Shown: positions 16,489 through 27,449, counted from the first letter of the stretch. The stretch: DNA of 64,000 nucleotides from Marivita hallyeonensis (GCF_900129875.1 NZ_FQXC01000001.1:248001-312000), one strand, 5' to 3'. A program made the numbers and translations. The notes: generated from the sequence alone by a model not told the origin.

Positions 16489-17973
16489 ATGCAAGACCGC
16501 GTGAACTCCCTCGAACTTCTGACCCCGACTGCGCCCGCGCCCGAGATGTTCGATGACGCGAAAGCGGCGGTAAATCGGCTTTGCGATCTTTACGACATCT
16601 CGACCCGGTTTCTGTGCAACAGCTTCCAGACCGCGATGGAACAGGGGCATCCCGGCGTGCGGTACCGCGCGTATTATCCGGAGGTTCGGATCACAACGAC
16701 GACCTTTGCCAAGGTGGACAGTCGTTTGAGCTTTGGTCACGTAGCGCATCCCGGGACACACGCCGCCACTATCACGCGGCCCGACCTGTTTCGACATTAT
16801 CTTGAGCAGCAATTGAGCCTTCTGCTGGAGAACCATGGCGTACCTGTGCAGATCGGCATGTCGGACACACCGATGCCCGTGCATTTCGCGGTTGCCAACG
16901 ATGAGACGATCAATGTGCCGCAGGAGGGCGCGGCCGAGTTCATTCTACGCGATGTGTTCGACGTCCCCGATCTGGCGACCACCAATGACGACATCGTCAA
17001 TGGTGTGGCGCAGCCCGGTCCGGACGGGGCAGAGCCGCTGGCCCCGTTCACGGCGCAACGGGTTGACTACTCTCTGGCACGGCTATCGCACTATACCGCG
17101 ACGGATCCGCATCATTTCCAGAACCACGTCCTATTCACCAACTACCAGTTCTACGTTGCCGAATTCGAAGCCTACGCGCGGGCGCAACTGGCAGATCCCG
17201 ACAGCGGCTATACGAGTTTTGTGAGCACTGGAAATGTCGAGATCACCGATCCGAAGGCGCTCATCACCTCGGCTTCGAAGATGCCGCAGATGCCGACCTA
17301 CCATCTGAAGCGTCCCGGCGGGGCGGGGATCACGCTCGTGAATATCGGTGTCGGTCCGTCCAACGCGAAAACGGCCACAGACCATATCGCGGTGTTGCGC
17401 CCGCATGCGTGGCTGATGGTCGGGCACTGCGCCGGACTACGCAACTCGCAGTCCCTTGGCGATTTCGTGCTGGCGCATGCCTACCTGCGGGAAGACCGCG
17501 TGCTGGACGACGACCTGCCGGTTTGGGTGCCGGTGCCCGCGCTGGCCGAGATCCAGATCGCGCTGGAACGCGCCGTAGCGACGGAGACGCAGCTCGAAGG
17601 GTACGATCTGAAGCGCATCATGCGGACGGGCACGGTGGCCAGCGTCGACAACCGTAACTGGGAATTGCGGGATCAGCACGGCCCGGTACAGCGGTTGAGT
17701 CAGAGCCGGGCCATCGCGCTCGACATGGAAAGCGCCACGATCGCCGCAAACGGGTTCCGGTTCCGGGTGCCCTACGGCACGCTTCTGTGTGTCAGCGATA
17801 AGCCGCTGCACGGTGAATTGAAGCTTCCGGGCATGGCATCGGACTTCTACAAAACCCAGGTGGCTCGGCATCTGATGATCGGGATTCACGCTATGGAGCA
17901 CCTGCGGGAGATGCCTCTGGAGCGCATCCACAGCCGGAAATTACGCAGTTTCGAGGAGACAGCGTTCCTGTAG
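16489..17973 (+). CDS. amn: AMP nucleosidase
   Basis: This 494-aa enzyme hydrolyses AMP to adenine and ribose 5-phosphate and helps control adenylate levels. It has the AMP nucleosidase N-terminal domain (residues about 1-180, including YYPEVRITTTTFAKVDSRLSFGHVAHPGTHAATITRPDLFRHYLEQQLSLL) and a C-terminal nucleoside-phosphorylase fold with VNIGVGPSNAKTATDHIAVLRPHAWLMVGHCAGLR and IALDMESATIAANGFRFRVPYGTLLCVSDKPLHGELK. The glutamate of DMESAT is the expected ribose-binding residue. It stands alone on the plus strand. Confidence 0.95.
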   Translation: MQDRVNSLELLTPTAPAPEMFDDAKAAVNRLCDLYDISTRFLCNSFQTAMEQGHPGVRYRAYYPEVRITTTTFAKVDSRLSFGHVAHPGTHAATITRPDLFRHYLEQQLSLLLENHGVPVQIGMSDTPMPVHFAVANDETINVPQEGAAEFILRDVFDVPDLATTNDDIVNGVAQPGPDGAEPLAPFTAQRVDYSLARLSHYTATDPHHFQNHVLFTNYQFYVAEFEAYARAQLADPDSGYTSFVSTGNVEITDPKALITSASKMPQMPTYHLKRPGGAGITLVNIGVGPSNAKTATDHIAVLRPHAWLMVGHCAGLRNSQSLGDFVLAHAYLREDRVLDDDLPVWVPVPALAEIQIALERAVATETQLEGYDLKRIMRTGTVASVDNRNWELRDQHGPVQRLSQSRAIALDMESATIAANGFRFRVPYGTLLCVSDKPLHGELKLPGMASDFYKTQVARHLMIGIHAMEHLREMPLERIHSRKLRSFEETAFL

Positions 17974-18036
17974 GCGATTCTCGATTTCGATGGATGAAGC
18001 CTTCGAATTCCCCTGCGTCACCCCCGGAATGCAGCC

Positions 18037-18072
18037 AAAAAGCGCTAAAAAGCGGGAAAAACCCTTGTTTTT
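18037..18072. promoter_or_regulatory. Phased A-tracts upstream of the HU gene
   Basis: Runs of five A lie at 18037-18041, 18047-18051 and 18057-18061, exactly ten bases apart, with a T5 run at 18068-18072. A-tracts in phase with the helix are known to bend DNA. They sit 87-122 bases before the HU start, where they could act as an UP-like element or as a target for architectural proteins. Confidence 0.6.
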
Positions 18073-18158
18073 ATGACACCAGTAGTTGTGTTTGATCCCA
18101 AGATACGGTTAGGTTTTCCGCGTGAGGCCCAAGATCGGGCAGTGAAGGAGACCACGAA

Positions 18159-18446
18159 ATGGCGAAGCCAATGACAAAGACCCAGCTTGTGGCCGCTCTG
18201 GCCGAAGAAATGGGCAGCGACAAGAAATCCGCTAGCGCAGCGCTGGACGCAGTGACAAGCATCATCACCAAGGAAGTGTCGAATGGTGGTGCCGTGACCC
18301 TTCCCGGTGTCGGCAAGATCTACTGCCGCGAGCGTCCCGAGCGCATGGTGCGTAACCCGGCCACCGGTGAGCAGTTCAAGAAAGAAGCCGACAAGGTCGT
18401 GAAGATGACCATCGCGAAGGCTCTGAAGGACAGCGTGAACGGCTGA
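18159..18446 (+). CDS. hup: HU-family nucleoid DNA-binding protein
   Basis: This 95-aa histone-like protein binds and bends DNA as a dimer. MTKTQLVAALAEEMGSDKKSASAALDAVTSIITKEVSNGGAVTLPGVGKIYCRERPERMVRNPATGEQ follows the HU pattern: two helices, then the beta arm whose RNPATGE segment inserts into the minor groove. GAAGGAGACC precedes the ATG. A strong terminator follows, so the gene is monocistronic. Phased A-tracts lie in its upstream region. Confidence 0.95.
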   Translation: MAKPMTKTQLVAALAEEMGSDKKSASAALDAVTSIITKEVSNGGAVTLPGVGKIYCRERPERMVRNPATGEQFKKEADKVVKMTIAKALKDSVNG

Positions 18447-18468
18447 TCTGACAGCATCCGTTACTCAG

Positions 18469-18497
18469 AAAAGGCCGCTCGATGGAGCGGCCTTTTT
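18469..18497 (+). terminator. Rho-independent terminator after the HU gene
   Basis: AAAAGGCCGCTC at 18469-18480 pairs with GAGCGGCCTTTT at 18485-18496 around a GATG loop, followed by T. The stem has A-runs on one side and U-runs on the other, so it could work in both directions and may also end the minus-strand mnh operon, whose last stop is at 18515. Confidence 0.92.
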
Positions 18498-18514
18498 CGT
18501 TTCGTTCGGCGTTT

Positions 18515-18868
18515 TCAGTCGGTCGCCGGGTGATCCTTGATCAGCATCTCGTCGAGATTGTCTTTCTCCGTTTCTTCGTTTTTCCACAATGGCACGCCGG
18601 TCGATACCACAGACCGTCCCATCATGTGGGCGCCAATGGGCGCGGTCAAAAGGATGAAGAGGACAATGGCCACCACCCGGATGATGATGTCCGGCGTTCC
18701 GAAGACGACGGCACATCCCGCAAGGATCAGTCCGGTGGACAGCGTTCCGATCTTGGTCGAGGCGTGCATGCGGATGAGCACGTCCGGCATACGGACAAGA
18801 CCCAAAGCCCCGATCAGGGCGAAGACCCCGCCAAGGATGATCAGGCTGCCCGCGATGATTTCACTCAT
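18515..18868 (-). CDS. mnhG: Na+/H+ antiporter (Mrp/Pha) subunit G
   Basis: This is the last gene of the mnhABCDEFG operon. The 117-aa protein has three hydrophobic segments: IIAGSLIILGGVFALIGALGLVRMPDVLIRMHAST is the family's N-terminal signature, then TLSTGLILAGCAVVFG and IIIRVVAIVLFILLTAPIGAHMM. All seven subunits are needed for Na+/H+ exchange in Mrp systems. The start at 18868 overlaps mnhF by eight bases; a longer in-frame opening to 19009 only runs through mnhF. Confidence 0.92.
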   Translation of the reverse strand: MSEIIAGSLIILGGVFALIGALGLVRMPDVLIRMHASTKIGTLSTGLILAGCAVVFGTPDIIIRVVAIVLFILLTAPIGAHMMGRSVVSTGVPLWKNEETEKDNLDEMLIKDHPATD

Positions 18869-19160
18869 TGTGGGTCTCCTCGCGATTGCGGAAGGTGTTG
18901 CGTTCGGCAAAGCGTGCAAGCGCCACGGTTGCAAGGAAACCCACGAGGGCCAGCACAAGCGCCACGTCAAGGAAGGCAGCTGTATTGTAGCGCACGGCGG
19001 CAAGGCCACAGAAAGCGACGATCGCCACCGTCATGAAATCAAGCGCGACGACGCGATCCTGCAAGCTCGGCCCTTTGACCATTCGAATAAAGGCCAGACC
19101 GACTGACACGACCACGCAGAGGAAGCCGATCTCGAGGCTCAGTTCCAGAAATCCGTCCAT
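18861..19160 (-). CDS. mnhF: Na+/H+ antiporter (Mrp/Pha) subunit F
   Basis: This 99-aa membrane protein has three predicted segments. VSVGLAFIRMVKGPSLQDRVVALDFMTVAIVAFCGL is the characteristic MrpF block (a conserved DRVxALD motif), followed by the helix AAFLDVALVLALVGFLATVALARF. It overlaps mnhE by one base and mnhG by eight, so it is translated as part of the coupled array. Confidence 0.93.
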   Translation of the reverse strand: MDGFLELSLEIGFLCVVVSVGLAFIRMVKGPSLQDRVVALDFMTVAIVAFCGLAAVRYNTAAFLDVALVLALVGFLATVALARFAERNTFRNREETHNE

Positions 19161-19635
19161 TATGCGCCCTCCACAGCGTCGATCACCCAGCGCTCCATTC
19201 CGTCTTTCAGGCTTTTGCGCAGGGCGTCGTGATCATCCGCAAACATCGCGTGGATGAGAAGTGTTTTGCGATCTTCGCTGACATCGAGGCTCAGCGTGCC
19301 CGGTGTCAGTGAGATCAGATTTGTCACCAGAAGGATGCCCGCGTCGGACTTGACGTCGAGCGGCATCTCGATGATCGCGGGCCGCGCGCGGTGTTTCGGC
19401 GTCAGAACATCTGCCGCGACGGCGAGGCTGGAGACAATCAGTTCGTAGTGGAACATCACGATGAGTTTCAGCCACGCATAGACGCGCCGGTGGTATGTGC
19501 TTGCACCGATCAGCGGCTGGATGAGCCACAACGCCGCGTATCCAATGACGAACCCGACAATCAGGCTCGACAACGAGACGGTTCCGGTAAAGGCCACCCA
19601 CGCCACGGCGAGCATGACGTTTAATCCAAACGTGT

Positions 19636-19639
<4 letters not shown>
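19160..19639 (-). CDS. mnhE: Na+/H+ antiporter (Mrp/Pha) subunit E
   Basis: This 159-aa protein has two hydrophobic segments near the N-terminus (VMLAVAWVAFTGTVSLSSLIVGFVIGYAALWLI) and a cytoplasmic C-terminal domain with LVTNLISLTPGTLSLDVSEDRKTLLIHAMFADD, the MrpE signature. It overlaps mnhD by four bases and mnhF by one. Confidence 0.94.
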
Positions 19640-21128
<1,489 letters not shown>

Positions 21129-21132
<4 letters not shown>

Positions 21133-21488
21133 TTATGCGCCTCTTCGGGTTCGGCGAGACGCATCTCGTCGGGTGTCAGGGAATTGAGCGAGGTCCACGC
21201 GCGGAAGACGAGGACGATCGCAAAGGCGAAGAGGCCAAAGCCGATGACGATGGCGGTCAGCACCAGAGCCTGCGGCAGCGCGTTGGCCGCGATCTCGGGC
21301 GCGTCTGCGCCGACCGGGATGAGCGGCGGCGCGCCATCGGTGAGGCGACCGGCGACAAAGATCGTCAGATTCGCGGCGTTCGAGATCAGGACCAGCCCGA
21401 AAATGAAGCGCAACAAGTGGTTCGACAGCATCAGGTAGACCGATGCGGCGACCAGCACGCCGATGGTTATGGCAAAGAGGACCTCCAT
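21129..21488 (-). CDS. mnhC: Na+/H+ antiporter (Mrp/Pha) subunit C
   Basis: This 119-aa, three-segment membrane protein is a homologue of complex I subunit NuoK. The pattern ITIGVLVAASVYLMLSNHLLRFIFGLVLISNAANLTIFVAG is typical, as is the later helix with PQALVLTAIVIGFGLFAFAIVLVFRAW. It overlaps mnhB by one base and mnhD by four. Confidence 0.95.
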
Positions 21489-21907
21489 CAGATTTCCTCC
21501 TCCATCGCGAAGACAAGGGTGAGGACGGATCCGAAGACGACCAGATACACCCCGATGTCGAATACCAGTACCGACGACAGGGGCAGGCCCTTGTCATCCT
21601 CGGTCTCGCCAATGAAGAGCCATTGCCCCGTGAAGAGCGCATCGCCGAACACAGCCGCGAAAAGCCCGGCAGCGAGCGCAATGAACAGCCCCCATATGGC
21701 GATGGTCTGCGGCAGGACGCGCAATGCTTTGCGGGCCTCGCCGACGCTACAGCCGATGGCGTAGAGGACGAACCCGGTGGCCCCTGTCAGCCCGCCGATA
21801 AAGCCGCCACCCGGTTCGTTATGACCGCGCAGCATCATGTAGACGGAGAACACCAGCAAGAGGCCCGCAAGGTAGGACGTGCCGGCGCGGAGGATCACGG
21901 AATTCAT
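21488..21907 (-). CDS. mnhB: Na+/H+ antiporter (Mrp/Pha) subunit B
   Basis: This 139-aa protein has four hydrophobic segments. [44 protein letters not shown] is the MrpB signature with the conserved [12 protein letters not shown] loop. In rhizobial PhaAB this domain is fused to subunit A; here it is a separate gene that overlaps mnhA by four bases. Confidence 0.95.
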   Translation of the reverse strand: MNSVILRAGTSYLAGLLLVFSVYMMLRGHNEPGGGFIGGLTGATGFVLYAIGCSVGEARKALRVLPQTIAIWGLFIALAAGLFAAVFGDALFTGQWLFIGETEDDKGLPLSSVLVFDIGVYLVVFGSVLTLVFAMEEEI

Positions 21908-24162
21908 TGCTGATCTCCTTTGCGCGTGGTTCTGAGAAGGGCGTAGGCCGACAGCGCTGCGATCACGACCACGGCAATCTCGCCGAAGGTGTCGAGAGCG
22001 CGGAAGTCCACGAGGATCACGTTGACGATGTTGCGCCCGTAGGCCTCGGGCCAGCTTGTGACCTCGAAGTATTCTGTTAGACGCAGGTCAAGCGGCGTGG
22101 CGACCACCTCGATCAGCATCAGCGTGATGGATGCGCCAACCGCAACCGACAGGACCGCGTGTTTGAGGTTGAAGGTGGCTTTCGGCAGCGACGGCAGGCG
22201 CAGCATGACGACGGCGACAAGCACCACGATCAGTGTTTCGACCAGAAGCTGCGTGATGGCGACGTCCGGCGCGCTGAAGACGATAAAGATCAGTGCGATA
22301 CCGATGCCGACCACACCCAACGCCGCGATGGCGGCGATGCGGGAACTGGTGAACAGCGTCAGGAGCGCGCCTGCGCAGATCAGGGCCGCGATGGAGGTAT
22401 GCTTCCACTCCACATCCGAGAAATCCGCGGCAAGCGGCGGCATGCCGGTGTAGGCCAACGTCAGGATGATGCCTGCCGCTATGGTGAAGAAGGTCGCGAA
22501 CAGGTAGCTCGACAATTTGCCGGTCTGCACCAGACGCGTCTGCCAGGCGGCAAGGGCTTTCAGACCATCCAGGAAGCCGTCCCATTTCAGATCAAGGTTG
22601 GGGATCGCATTGAATCCGCGGTCCAGCATCGCGCGGATCTTCACGTGTGCCGCATAGATCGCGAGGCCAAGAACAAAGGTCGCGATGCTGAGGAACAGTG
22701 GGATGTTCACGCCTGCCCAGAGCTGCAGTTCCTTCGCTTCTTCGACCTCACCGGTCAGCGACAGGACTGTCGGGTTAACGAGTGCGACCTGCAGGAGGTC
22801 GGGGTAGATGCCGAAAAGCGCGCCGAGAATGGCAAGGATGACGGGTCCCGCCAGCATCTGCCACGGCGCCTCTTTCGGTGACTGGCCGGTACCGACCTGA
22901 CCGCGCCAGAAGGGGCGGAATGCGACGACACCTGCAACTGCCAGCATCAAGGCGTTGGACAGAAGGACCGCGCCAGCCACGAAGATCGGCTCTGACGCCA
23001 CCGCGATAGCACCGGCGTATTTCAGTTCTTTCCCGATGAAGCCCAGGAATGGCGGGAACCCCGCCATCGACGTGGCGGCAAGGGCGGCAGCAATGGCGGT
23101 GATCGGCATCAATCGACCAAGACCGCCCAGTTGATCGGTCTCGCGCGTACCAGTCGATTTGTCGATGCAGCCGACGATGAGAAAGAGCGCGGCCTTGTAG
23201 AGCGAGTGCACGATCAGGAAGGTCGCGAAGGCAGTCATCGCATATCCGGACTCCTGCCCGAGAAATAGCGTCAGCGTGCCAAGGGCCATGAGGGTGGTGT
23301 AGGCGAGCGCCTGCTTCAGATCGGTTTGCCGCAGGGATAGAAGGCTCGCGAAAACGGCTGTTATGGCTCCGAGGATGGTCAGTGTCCAAAGCCACACATC
23401 AGTGCCGGACATCGCCGGGTGCATGCGCGCCATGACATAGACACCGGCCTTCACCATCGTTGCTGAGTGCAGAAACGCGCTGACCGGAGTCGGCGCCGCC
23501 ATCGCGTTTGGCAGCCAGAAATGGAACGGCACCTGCGCCGACTTGGTAAATGTGCCCGCGAGCAACAGGATCAGGATCGGAAGATACATCGCATGCGCCT
23601 TGAGCCCGTCGCCTTGCGCGATGATGCCGGAAATGCTCGTCGTGCCAGAGGCGGCAGCGAGCAGGATCAAACCGGCCAGAAACGCGAGGCCGCCAGCCCC
23701 CGTGACAAAGAGCGCTTGCAAGGCGTTCCGGCGGCTTTTTTCGGCCTCATGCGAGAAACCGATCAGCATATAGGAGGTGAGAGTCGTGAGTTCCCAGAAA
23801 ACGAAGAGCAGGATCAGGTCGTCGGCCAGAACAAGGCCCAGCATCGACACCATGAAGGCCGTGAGGAACAGAGCGAACCGGGCATATTGCGGATGACCGG
23901 CGAGGTATGTGTTGGAATAGAGAAGGACCAGCGTGCCGATGCCCGCGATGAGCAGGCAGAAGGTCAGGCTCAGACCGTCAACCAGAAATGCGAATTCGAT
24001 GCCGAGCGACGGGATCCACGGCACCGACCAGCGAATGGCTTCGAGCGATGCGACGGTCGGCACCAGCGACATGAAGTAGACAAAGAGCGCGCCGGCAAAG
24101 AGGATCGGGATCACCCCTGTAATCCCGTTTCCGCGCGCGTCTGTTGCGGCACCATCGGCCAT
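21904..24162 (-). CDS. mnhA: Na+/H+ antiporter (Mrp/Pha) subunit A
   Basis: This is the largest subunit, 752 aa, related to complex I NuoL. The core holds [18 protein letters not shown] (proton-path Glu), [44 protein letters not shown] (conserved Lys) and [29 protein letters not shown]. The C-terminal part (after about 600) is the MrpA-specific region ending [18 protein letters not shown]. Its ATG overlaps the stop of the universal stress protein gene (TGATG), so the stress protein and antiporter are translationally coupled. Confidence 0.95.
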   Translation of the reverse strand: MADGAATDARGNGITGVIPILFAGALFVYFMSLVPTVASLEAIRWSVPWIPSLGIEFAFLVDGLSLTFCLLIAGIGTLVLLYSNTYLAGHPQYARFALFLTAFMVSMLGLVLADDLILLFVFWELTTLTSYMLIGFSHEAEKSRRNALQALFVTGAGGLAFLAGLILLAAASGTTSISGIIAQGDGLKAHAMYLPILILLLAGTFTKSAQVPFHFWLPNAMAAPTPVSAFLHSATMVKAGVYVMARMHPAMSGTDVWLWTLTILGAITAVFASLLSLRQTDLKQALAYTTLMALGTLTLFLGQESGYAMTAFATFLIVHSLYKAALFLIVGCIDKSTGTRETDQLGGLGRLMPITAIAAALAATSMAGFPPFLGFIGKELKYAGAIAVASEPIFVAGAVLLSNALMLAVAGVVAFRPFWRGQVGTGQSPKEAPWQMLAGPVILAILGALFGIYPDLLQVALVNPTVLSLTGEVEEAKELQLWAGVNIPLFLSIATFVLGLAIYAAHVKIRAMLDRGFNAIPNLDLKWDGFLDGLKALAAWQTRLVQTGKLSSYLFATFFTIAAGIILTLAYTGMPPLAADFSDVEWKHTSIAALICAGALLTLFTSSRIAAIAALGVVGIGIALIFIVFSAPDVAITQLLVETLIVVLVAVVMLRLPSLPKATFNLKHAVLSVAVGASITLMLIEVVATPLDLRLTEYFEVTSWPEAYGRNIVNVILVDFRALDTFGEIAVVVIAALSAYALLRTTRKGDQQ

Positions 24163-25127
24163 CAGGCGGCCCCTCCTTCCAATGCGACGGGTGATACGAA
24201 CCCTTTGGCTTTGACGGTGAGCACTGAACAGCTCACGTGGTTCAGAATTGTTTCTGCGGTATTGCCGATGAAGAGGCCCGCCACGCCGGTTCGGGCGAGG
24301 GTGCCCATCACAATCGTGTCGATCCCTTCGGCGGCCACATGTTCCGGAATAACGTCTGCTGCCATCCCCTTGATATGGAGCACGCGCATGATGTCGTCGA
24401 ATTCAGCGAACTCCGCCACAAGCTTTTGCAGGCGCGCCTCGCTGTCGTCTTTCTCTTTTGCCACCATTTGATTGACATCCGCTTCGGGGATTTTGGCCAG
24501 ACCGTGGCGCATCGTGGCTTCTTCGAGCAGGTTCCAGGCGTTCACCACATCGAGTTTCGCGCCGTCGGCCCGTGCCAGCGATGTGGCGAGTTCCATAACC
24601 ATTCGGGTCAGTTGAGTGCGGGCGGGGTCTTCGAAATTCGGATCAACCGCCGCAAGGATGCGCTGGGCCCTTGGCTCAGCCGCAGAATTAAGAATCCAGA
24701 CCGGGCAGGGGCATTTGCGCAGAAGATGCATGTCGGCGCCCGGAAAGAACGGGCCGCGTGCGGCGCGATGCGCGCCCTTGATCAGCAGATCGTGCTTTTC
24801 GCGCAGGACCTGCCGGATGATCTCAATAAAGGGCGTACCGATCAGCACGGTCGTCTCGACCGTCACCCCCCGCGCACGCAACGCCTCGGCGCGGTCTTCA
24901 AGCTTGGCGCGATGCACGGCGATCACTTGGTCTTCAATGTTTTTCCGTCCGATCCTTGGCAGGGCGGAAAACCCCCGTGACAGGTCGGCCGGACCGCCGC
25001 TGTCGATGCAATCGACAAGAGTCACGGTCGCCGCGTTGGCCTTTGCCAACCAGCAGACACGTTCGAACGCCTGTTCATAGGCGCTTTGTTCGTCGGCAAC
25101 GAACAAAACGTTCCGGAAACGCTTCAC
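24162..25127 (-). CDS. Tandem universal stress protein leading the mnh operon
   Basis: This 321-aa soluble protein has two UspA domains. The first (about 1-145) runs from RNVLFVADEQSAYEQAFERV to HDLLIKGAHRAARGPFF and CPVWIL. The second (about 155-310) holds the ATP-binding loop in VMGTLARTGVAGLFIGNTAETIL. I prefer GTG at 25127 because GAGGGAG lies eight bases upstream; the GTG at 25136 overlaps that site. It is the first gene of the unit and overlaps mnhA by one base. A UspE-like ATP-binding sensor of the antiporter is an inference from this linkage. Confidence 0.9.
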   Translation of the reverse strand: MKRFRNVLFVADEQSAYEQAFERVCWLAKANAATVTLVDCIDSGGPADLSRGFSALPRIGRKNIEDQVIAVHRAKLEDRAEALRARGVTVETTVLIGTPFIEIIRQVLREKHDLLIKGAHRAARGPFFPGADMHLLRKCPCPVWILNSAAEPRAQRILAAVDPNFEDPARTQLTRMVMELATSLARADGAKLDVVNAWNLLEEATMRHGLAKIPEADVNQMVAKEKDDSEARLQKLVAEFAEFDDIMRVLHIKGMAADVIPEHVAAEGIDTIVMGTLARTGVAGLFIGNTAETILNHVSCSVLTVKAKGFVSPVALEGGAA

Positions 25128-25201
25128 TGCGCACACTCCCTCGCTTGCCGGACGACATAGGGTCGCAGTCCTGATTGACCAAATCGAAAATGAGGGTGGT
25201 T

Positions 25202-25222
25202 TTGATAGAGATTTTCTATCAA
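25202..25222. promoter_or_regulatory. OxyR-type inverted repeat before the LysR gene
   Basis: TTGATAGA and TCTATCAA are perfect 8-base arms around GATTT. Inside it is ATAG-N7-CTAT, the spacing of one OxyR recognition unit. It ends nine bases before the start of the adjacent OxyR-like gene and about 75 bases before the divergent usp-mnh operon, so it could control both. Binding is inferred. Confidence 0.65.
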
Positions 25223-25231
25223 TCTACGCGC

Positions 25232-26173
25232 ATGCCGTCGTTACAGCAATTGCGTTACCTTGTGTCCGTCGCCGATCACCTGCACTTCCGCAGGGCTGCG
25301 GAAGCCTGCAACGTCACCCAACCAACCCTCAGCGCGCAGATCAAGGATCTTGAGATGCGGTTGGGCACGTCCCTTGTCGAACGCGGCCGATCGAAAGTCA
25401 TCATGACCCCGACCGGCAAAGAGATCGTCGAGCGCAGCCGCCGTGTCTTGCGCGAGGTCGAGGAGATCCGTGCCCTCGCGAAATCCCGTCAGGATGTCCT
25501 TTCGTCCGTCATCCGCATCGGTGTGGTACAGTCGGTCGGGTCCTATTTCCTTCCGCTGGTGATCCCGGACCTGCATGCGAAGTACCCGAAGCTTGGCCTG
25601 TATATCCGTGAAGGTTTGCCGGACGTGTTGTTGCGAAGCCTCGAAGACGGGTCGCTGGACCTGTTGTTTTTCCCATTGCCGGTCGCGAGGGCCGAGCTTG
25701 AGGCGCAATCGCTCTTTCGTGAGCCTATACAGGTGGTGATGCCGTCGGATCATCGCCTGTCATCAGAGCCCGAAATCGACCCGGCCATGTTGAAGGGCGA
25801 GACCATCCTGTCGCTGGAACCCGGACACAAGCTATACGAACTGGTGCGCAAGATATCCGAGGATTACGGGGTCGAGCTGTCACACGACTACGAAGGGACA
25901 AGCCTCGACACGCTGCGCCAGATGGTGGCGACGGGGATGGGGCTGTCCCTCATGCCCACGCTCTACATCAAATCCGAAGTGGCCCATCAGGACCTTGTGG
26001 TCGCGCGCCCGTTTCGCGGCGCCCCGCCTTCGCGGACCATCGGGATGGTCTGGCGCAAAGGCACGTCGCGCGAGGATGAATTCCGATTGATGGCGAAGCT
26101 GGTTTGCGCGTCCCTCGCCGAGCGTGCGCCGGAGATCATCGTCCTTGGGGACGTATCGAAACGGTCAGTGTAA
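25232..26173 (+). CDS. LysR-family regulator, OxyR-like, without the redox cysteines
   Basis: This 313-aa regulator resembles OxyR throughout: HTH LHFRRAAEACNVTQPTLSAQIKDLEMRLG, then VVQSVGSYFLPLVIPDLHAKYPKLGLYIREG, and TSLDTLRQMVATGMGLSLMPTLYI. In OxyR the sensing segment is GHC...C; here it reads GHKLYELVRKIS, so the positions of the two cysteines are K200 and S209. The only cysteines are C26 in the HTH and one near the C-terminus, so disulfide sensing of peroxide is unlikely. The start at 25232 (MPSLQQLRYL) is the normal family start; upstream residues cross the inverted repeat. It is divergent from usp-mnh. Confidence 0.9.
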   Translation: MPSLQQLRYLVSVADHLHFRRAAEACNVTQPTLSAQIKDLEMRLGTSLVERGRSKVIMTPTGKEIVERSRRVLREVEEIRALAKSRQDVLSSVIRIGVVQSVGSYFLPLVIPDLHAKYPKLGLYIREGLPDVLLRSLEDGSLDLLFFPLPVARAELEAQSLFREPIQVVMPSDHRLSSEPEIDPAMLKGETILSLEPGHKLYELVRKISEDYGVELSHDYEGTSLDTLRQMVATGMGLSLMPTLYIKSEVAHQDLVVARPFRGAPPSRTIGMVWRKGTSREDEFRLMAKLVCASLAERAPEIIVLGDVSKRSV

Positions 26174-26179
26174 GGAGGT

Positions 26180-26255
<76 letters not shown>

Positions 26256-26323
26256 GTTTGTGCGCGATCCATTACGCAATGCAGGGGGCGGGATCAAGCG
26301 TGATTCCGCCCCATCGCCAGAAT

Positions 26324-26641
26324 TTAATCGTCGTCGTCGCTTGCCACGTCGGCAATGTCGTCCAACGACACATTGTCATCATCGTCGTCTTCCAGAACAT
26401 CGTCGTCTTCGAGTTCCACATCGACATCATCATCTTCCAGAACATCCACTTCCGCTTCGTCTTCGGTCTTGGACTTGCTCTGACGGTCTTCGGCATCCGC
26501 CGCGATCATGCGGGTTTTGCCGGTGTCGATCTCGACCACCTCACCCGTGTAGGGGCTGATGATCGGGTCGGCATTCAGGTCATAAAACCGCTTGCCGGTG
26601 GTTGGGCAAACACGTTTGGTGCCCCATTCTTCTTTGGGCAT
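26324..26641 (-). CDS. FYDLN-acid family protein (TIGR02300 type)
   Basis: This 105-aa protein begins MPKEEWGTKRVCPTTGKRFYDLNADPIISPYTGEVV, which is the signature of the FYDLN-acid family of alphaproteobacteria. The N-terminus resembles a half zinc ribbon with a single Cys. The C-terminal half is almost entirely Asp and Glu (about residues 65-105), hence a highly acidic disordered tail. Its function is unknown; nucleic-acid mimicry or a role in ribosome-related binding has not been shown. The acidic repeat creates low-complexity DNA on both strands. Confidence 0.92.
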   Translation of the reverse strand: MPKEEWGTKRVCPTTGKRFYDLNADPIISPYTGEVVEIDTGKTRMIAADAEDRQSKSKTEDEAEVDVLEDDDVDVELEDDDVLEDDDDDNVSLDDIADVASDDDD

Positions 26642-26746
26642 GGGTCATCCCCTTCAATTGCGTGGTCATATCGACAATCCGCGCCAACTGCCATAACACC
26701 GAACCGGTGTCAAAGGCTTTGCGGCCTTCATTTCATTGAGCGGGAT

Positions 26747-27439
26747 ATGAGCGCCAGAACTCTTCCGGGCAACCCTGAAATCAGTGTCAAATTGCGGAAA
26801 AACCGTCGCGCCCGTCGCATCACGCTGCGGGTGTCCCAATTGGATGGCGTGGTCACGCTGACAGTCCCGCATGGCGTCAGTGAAGGCGAAGCCATGCGCT
26901 TTGCGGCGGAAAAGCAGGACTGGATCGAGACTTGCCTGTCGCAACACGAGAAATCTGCTCAAGTCGCACCCGGAATGTCGATTACGGTTGCAGGGCAGCC
27001 GGTGGATTTGGTGCGCGGAACGGGAAAACGTCTTCAGGTGGCCGGAGCCACCATCGCAATGCCCGATATCGCCGATCATGGGCGCAAGCAACTTCAGGTT
27101 TGGCTGAAAGAACAGGCGCGTGTCGAACTGACCCGGGCGTCTGATCTGTACGCCGCCCGTCTTGGGCGGGCCTATTCGCGGCTGACATTGCGCGACACGC
27201 GTTCGCGATGGGGATCTTGTTCGTCGGCCGGGGCGCTCATGTATTCCTGGCGGCTCATTCTCGCGCCGAAGCCGGTCCTCGATTATGTAGCCGCGCACGA
27301 GGTGGCGCATCTTGAAGAGATGAACCACTCGCCAGCGTTCTGGGCGATTGTGAACGATCTTTACGGCCCGCATCGAGAGGCCCGCGGCTGGTTGCGATCC
27401 CATGGCGCCAGTCTGCATCGCTATCGGTTTGACGGTTGA
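26747..27439 (+). CDS. YgjP-like zinc metallopeptidase (DUF45, M48-like)
   Basis: This 230-aa protein ends with the zinc site YVAAHEVAHLEEMNHSPAFWAIVNDLYG (HEVAH plus the later Glu/His), preceded by the conserved RDTRSRWGSCSSAGALMYSWRLILAPKPVLDYV. That combination defines the YgjP/SprT-like DUF45 family. A role in SprT-like or de-modification proteolysis is suggested for relatives. The start at 26747 (MSARTLPGN) follows GAGCGGGAT; the reading frame continues upstream across the tRNA, but that part is not coding. Confidence 0.88.
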   Translation: MSARTLPGNPEISVKLRKNRRARRITLRVSQLDGVVTLTVPHGVSEGEAMRFAAEKQDWIETCLSQHEKSAQVAPGMSITVAGQPVDLVRGTGKRLQVAGATIAMPDIADHGRKQLQVWLKEQARVELTRASDLYAARLGRAYSRLTLRDTRSRWGSCSSAGALMYSWRLILAPKPVLDYVAAHEVAHLEEMNHSPAFWAIVNDLYGPHREARGWLRSHGASLHRYRFDG

Positions 27440-27449
27440 CGGCCGGTAT

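Noticed and set aside
23467-24471. 334-codon open frame opposite mnhA and usp
   Set aside because: Same antisense-of-membrane-protein artefact, with no recognisable motif and no ribosome site.
26340-26460. Repetitive-looking GTCGTCATC stretch that could be taken for a tandem repeat
   Set aside because: It is the reverse reading of the Asp/Glu-rich tail of the FYDLN protein, so low complexity at protein level explains it.
26258-26746. Upstream extension of the metallopeptidase frame
   Set aside because: It would read opposite the acidic FYDLN gene; the His/Ile/Val-rich product is an artefact of the Asp/Glu codons, and a normal start with ribosome site exists at 26747.
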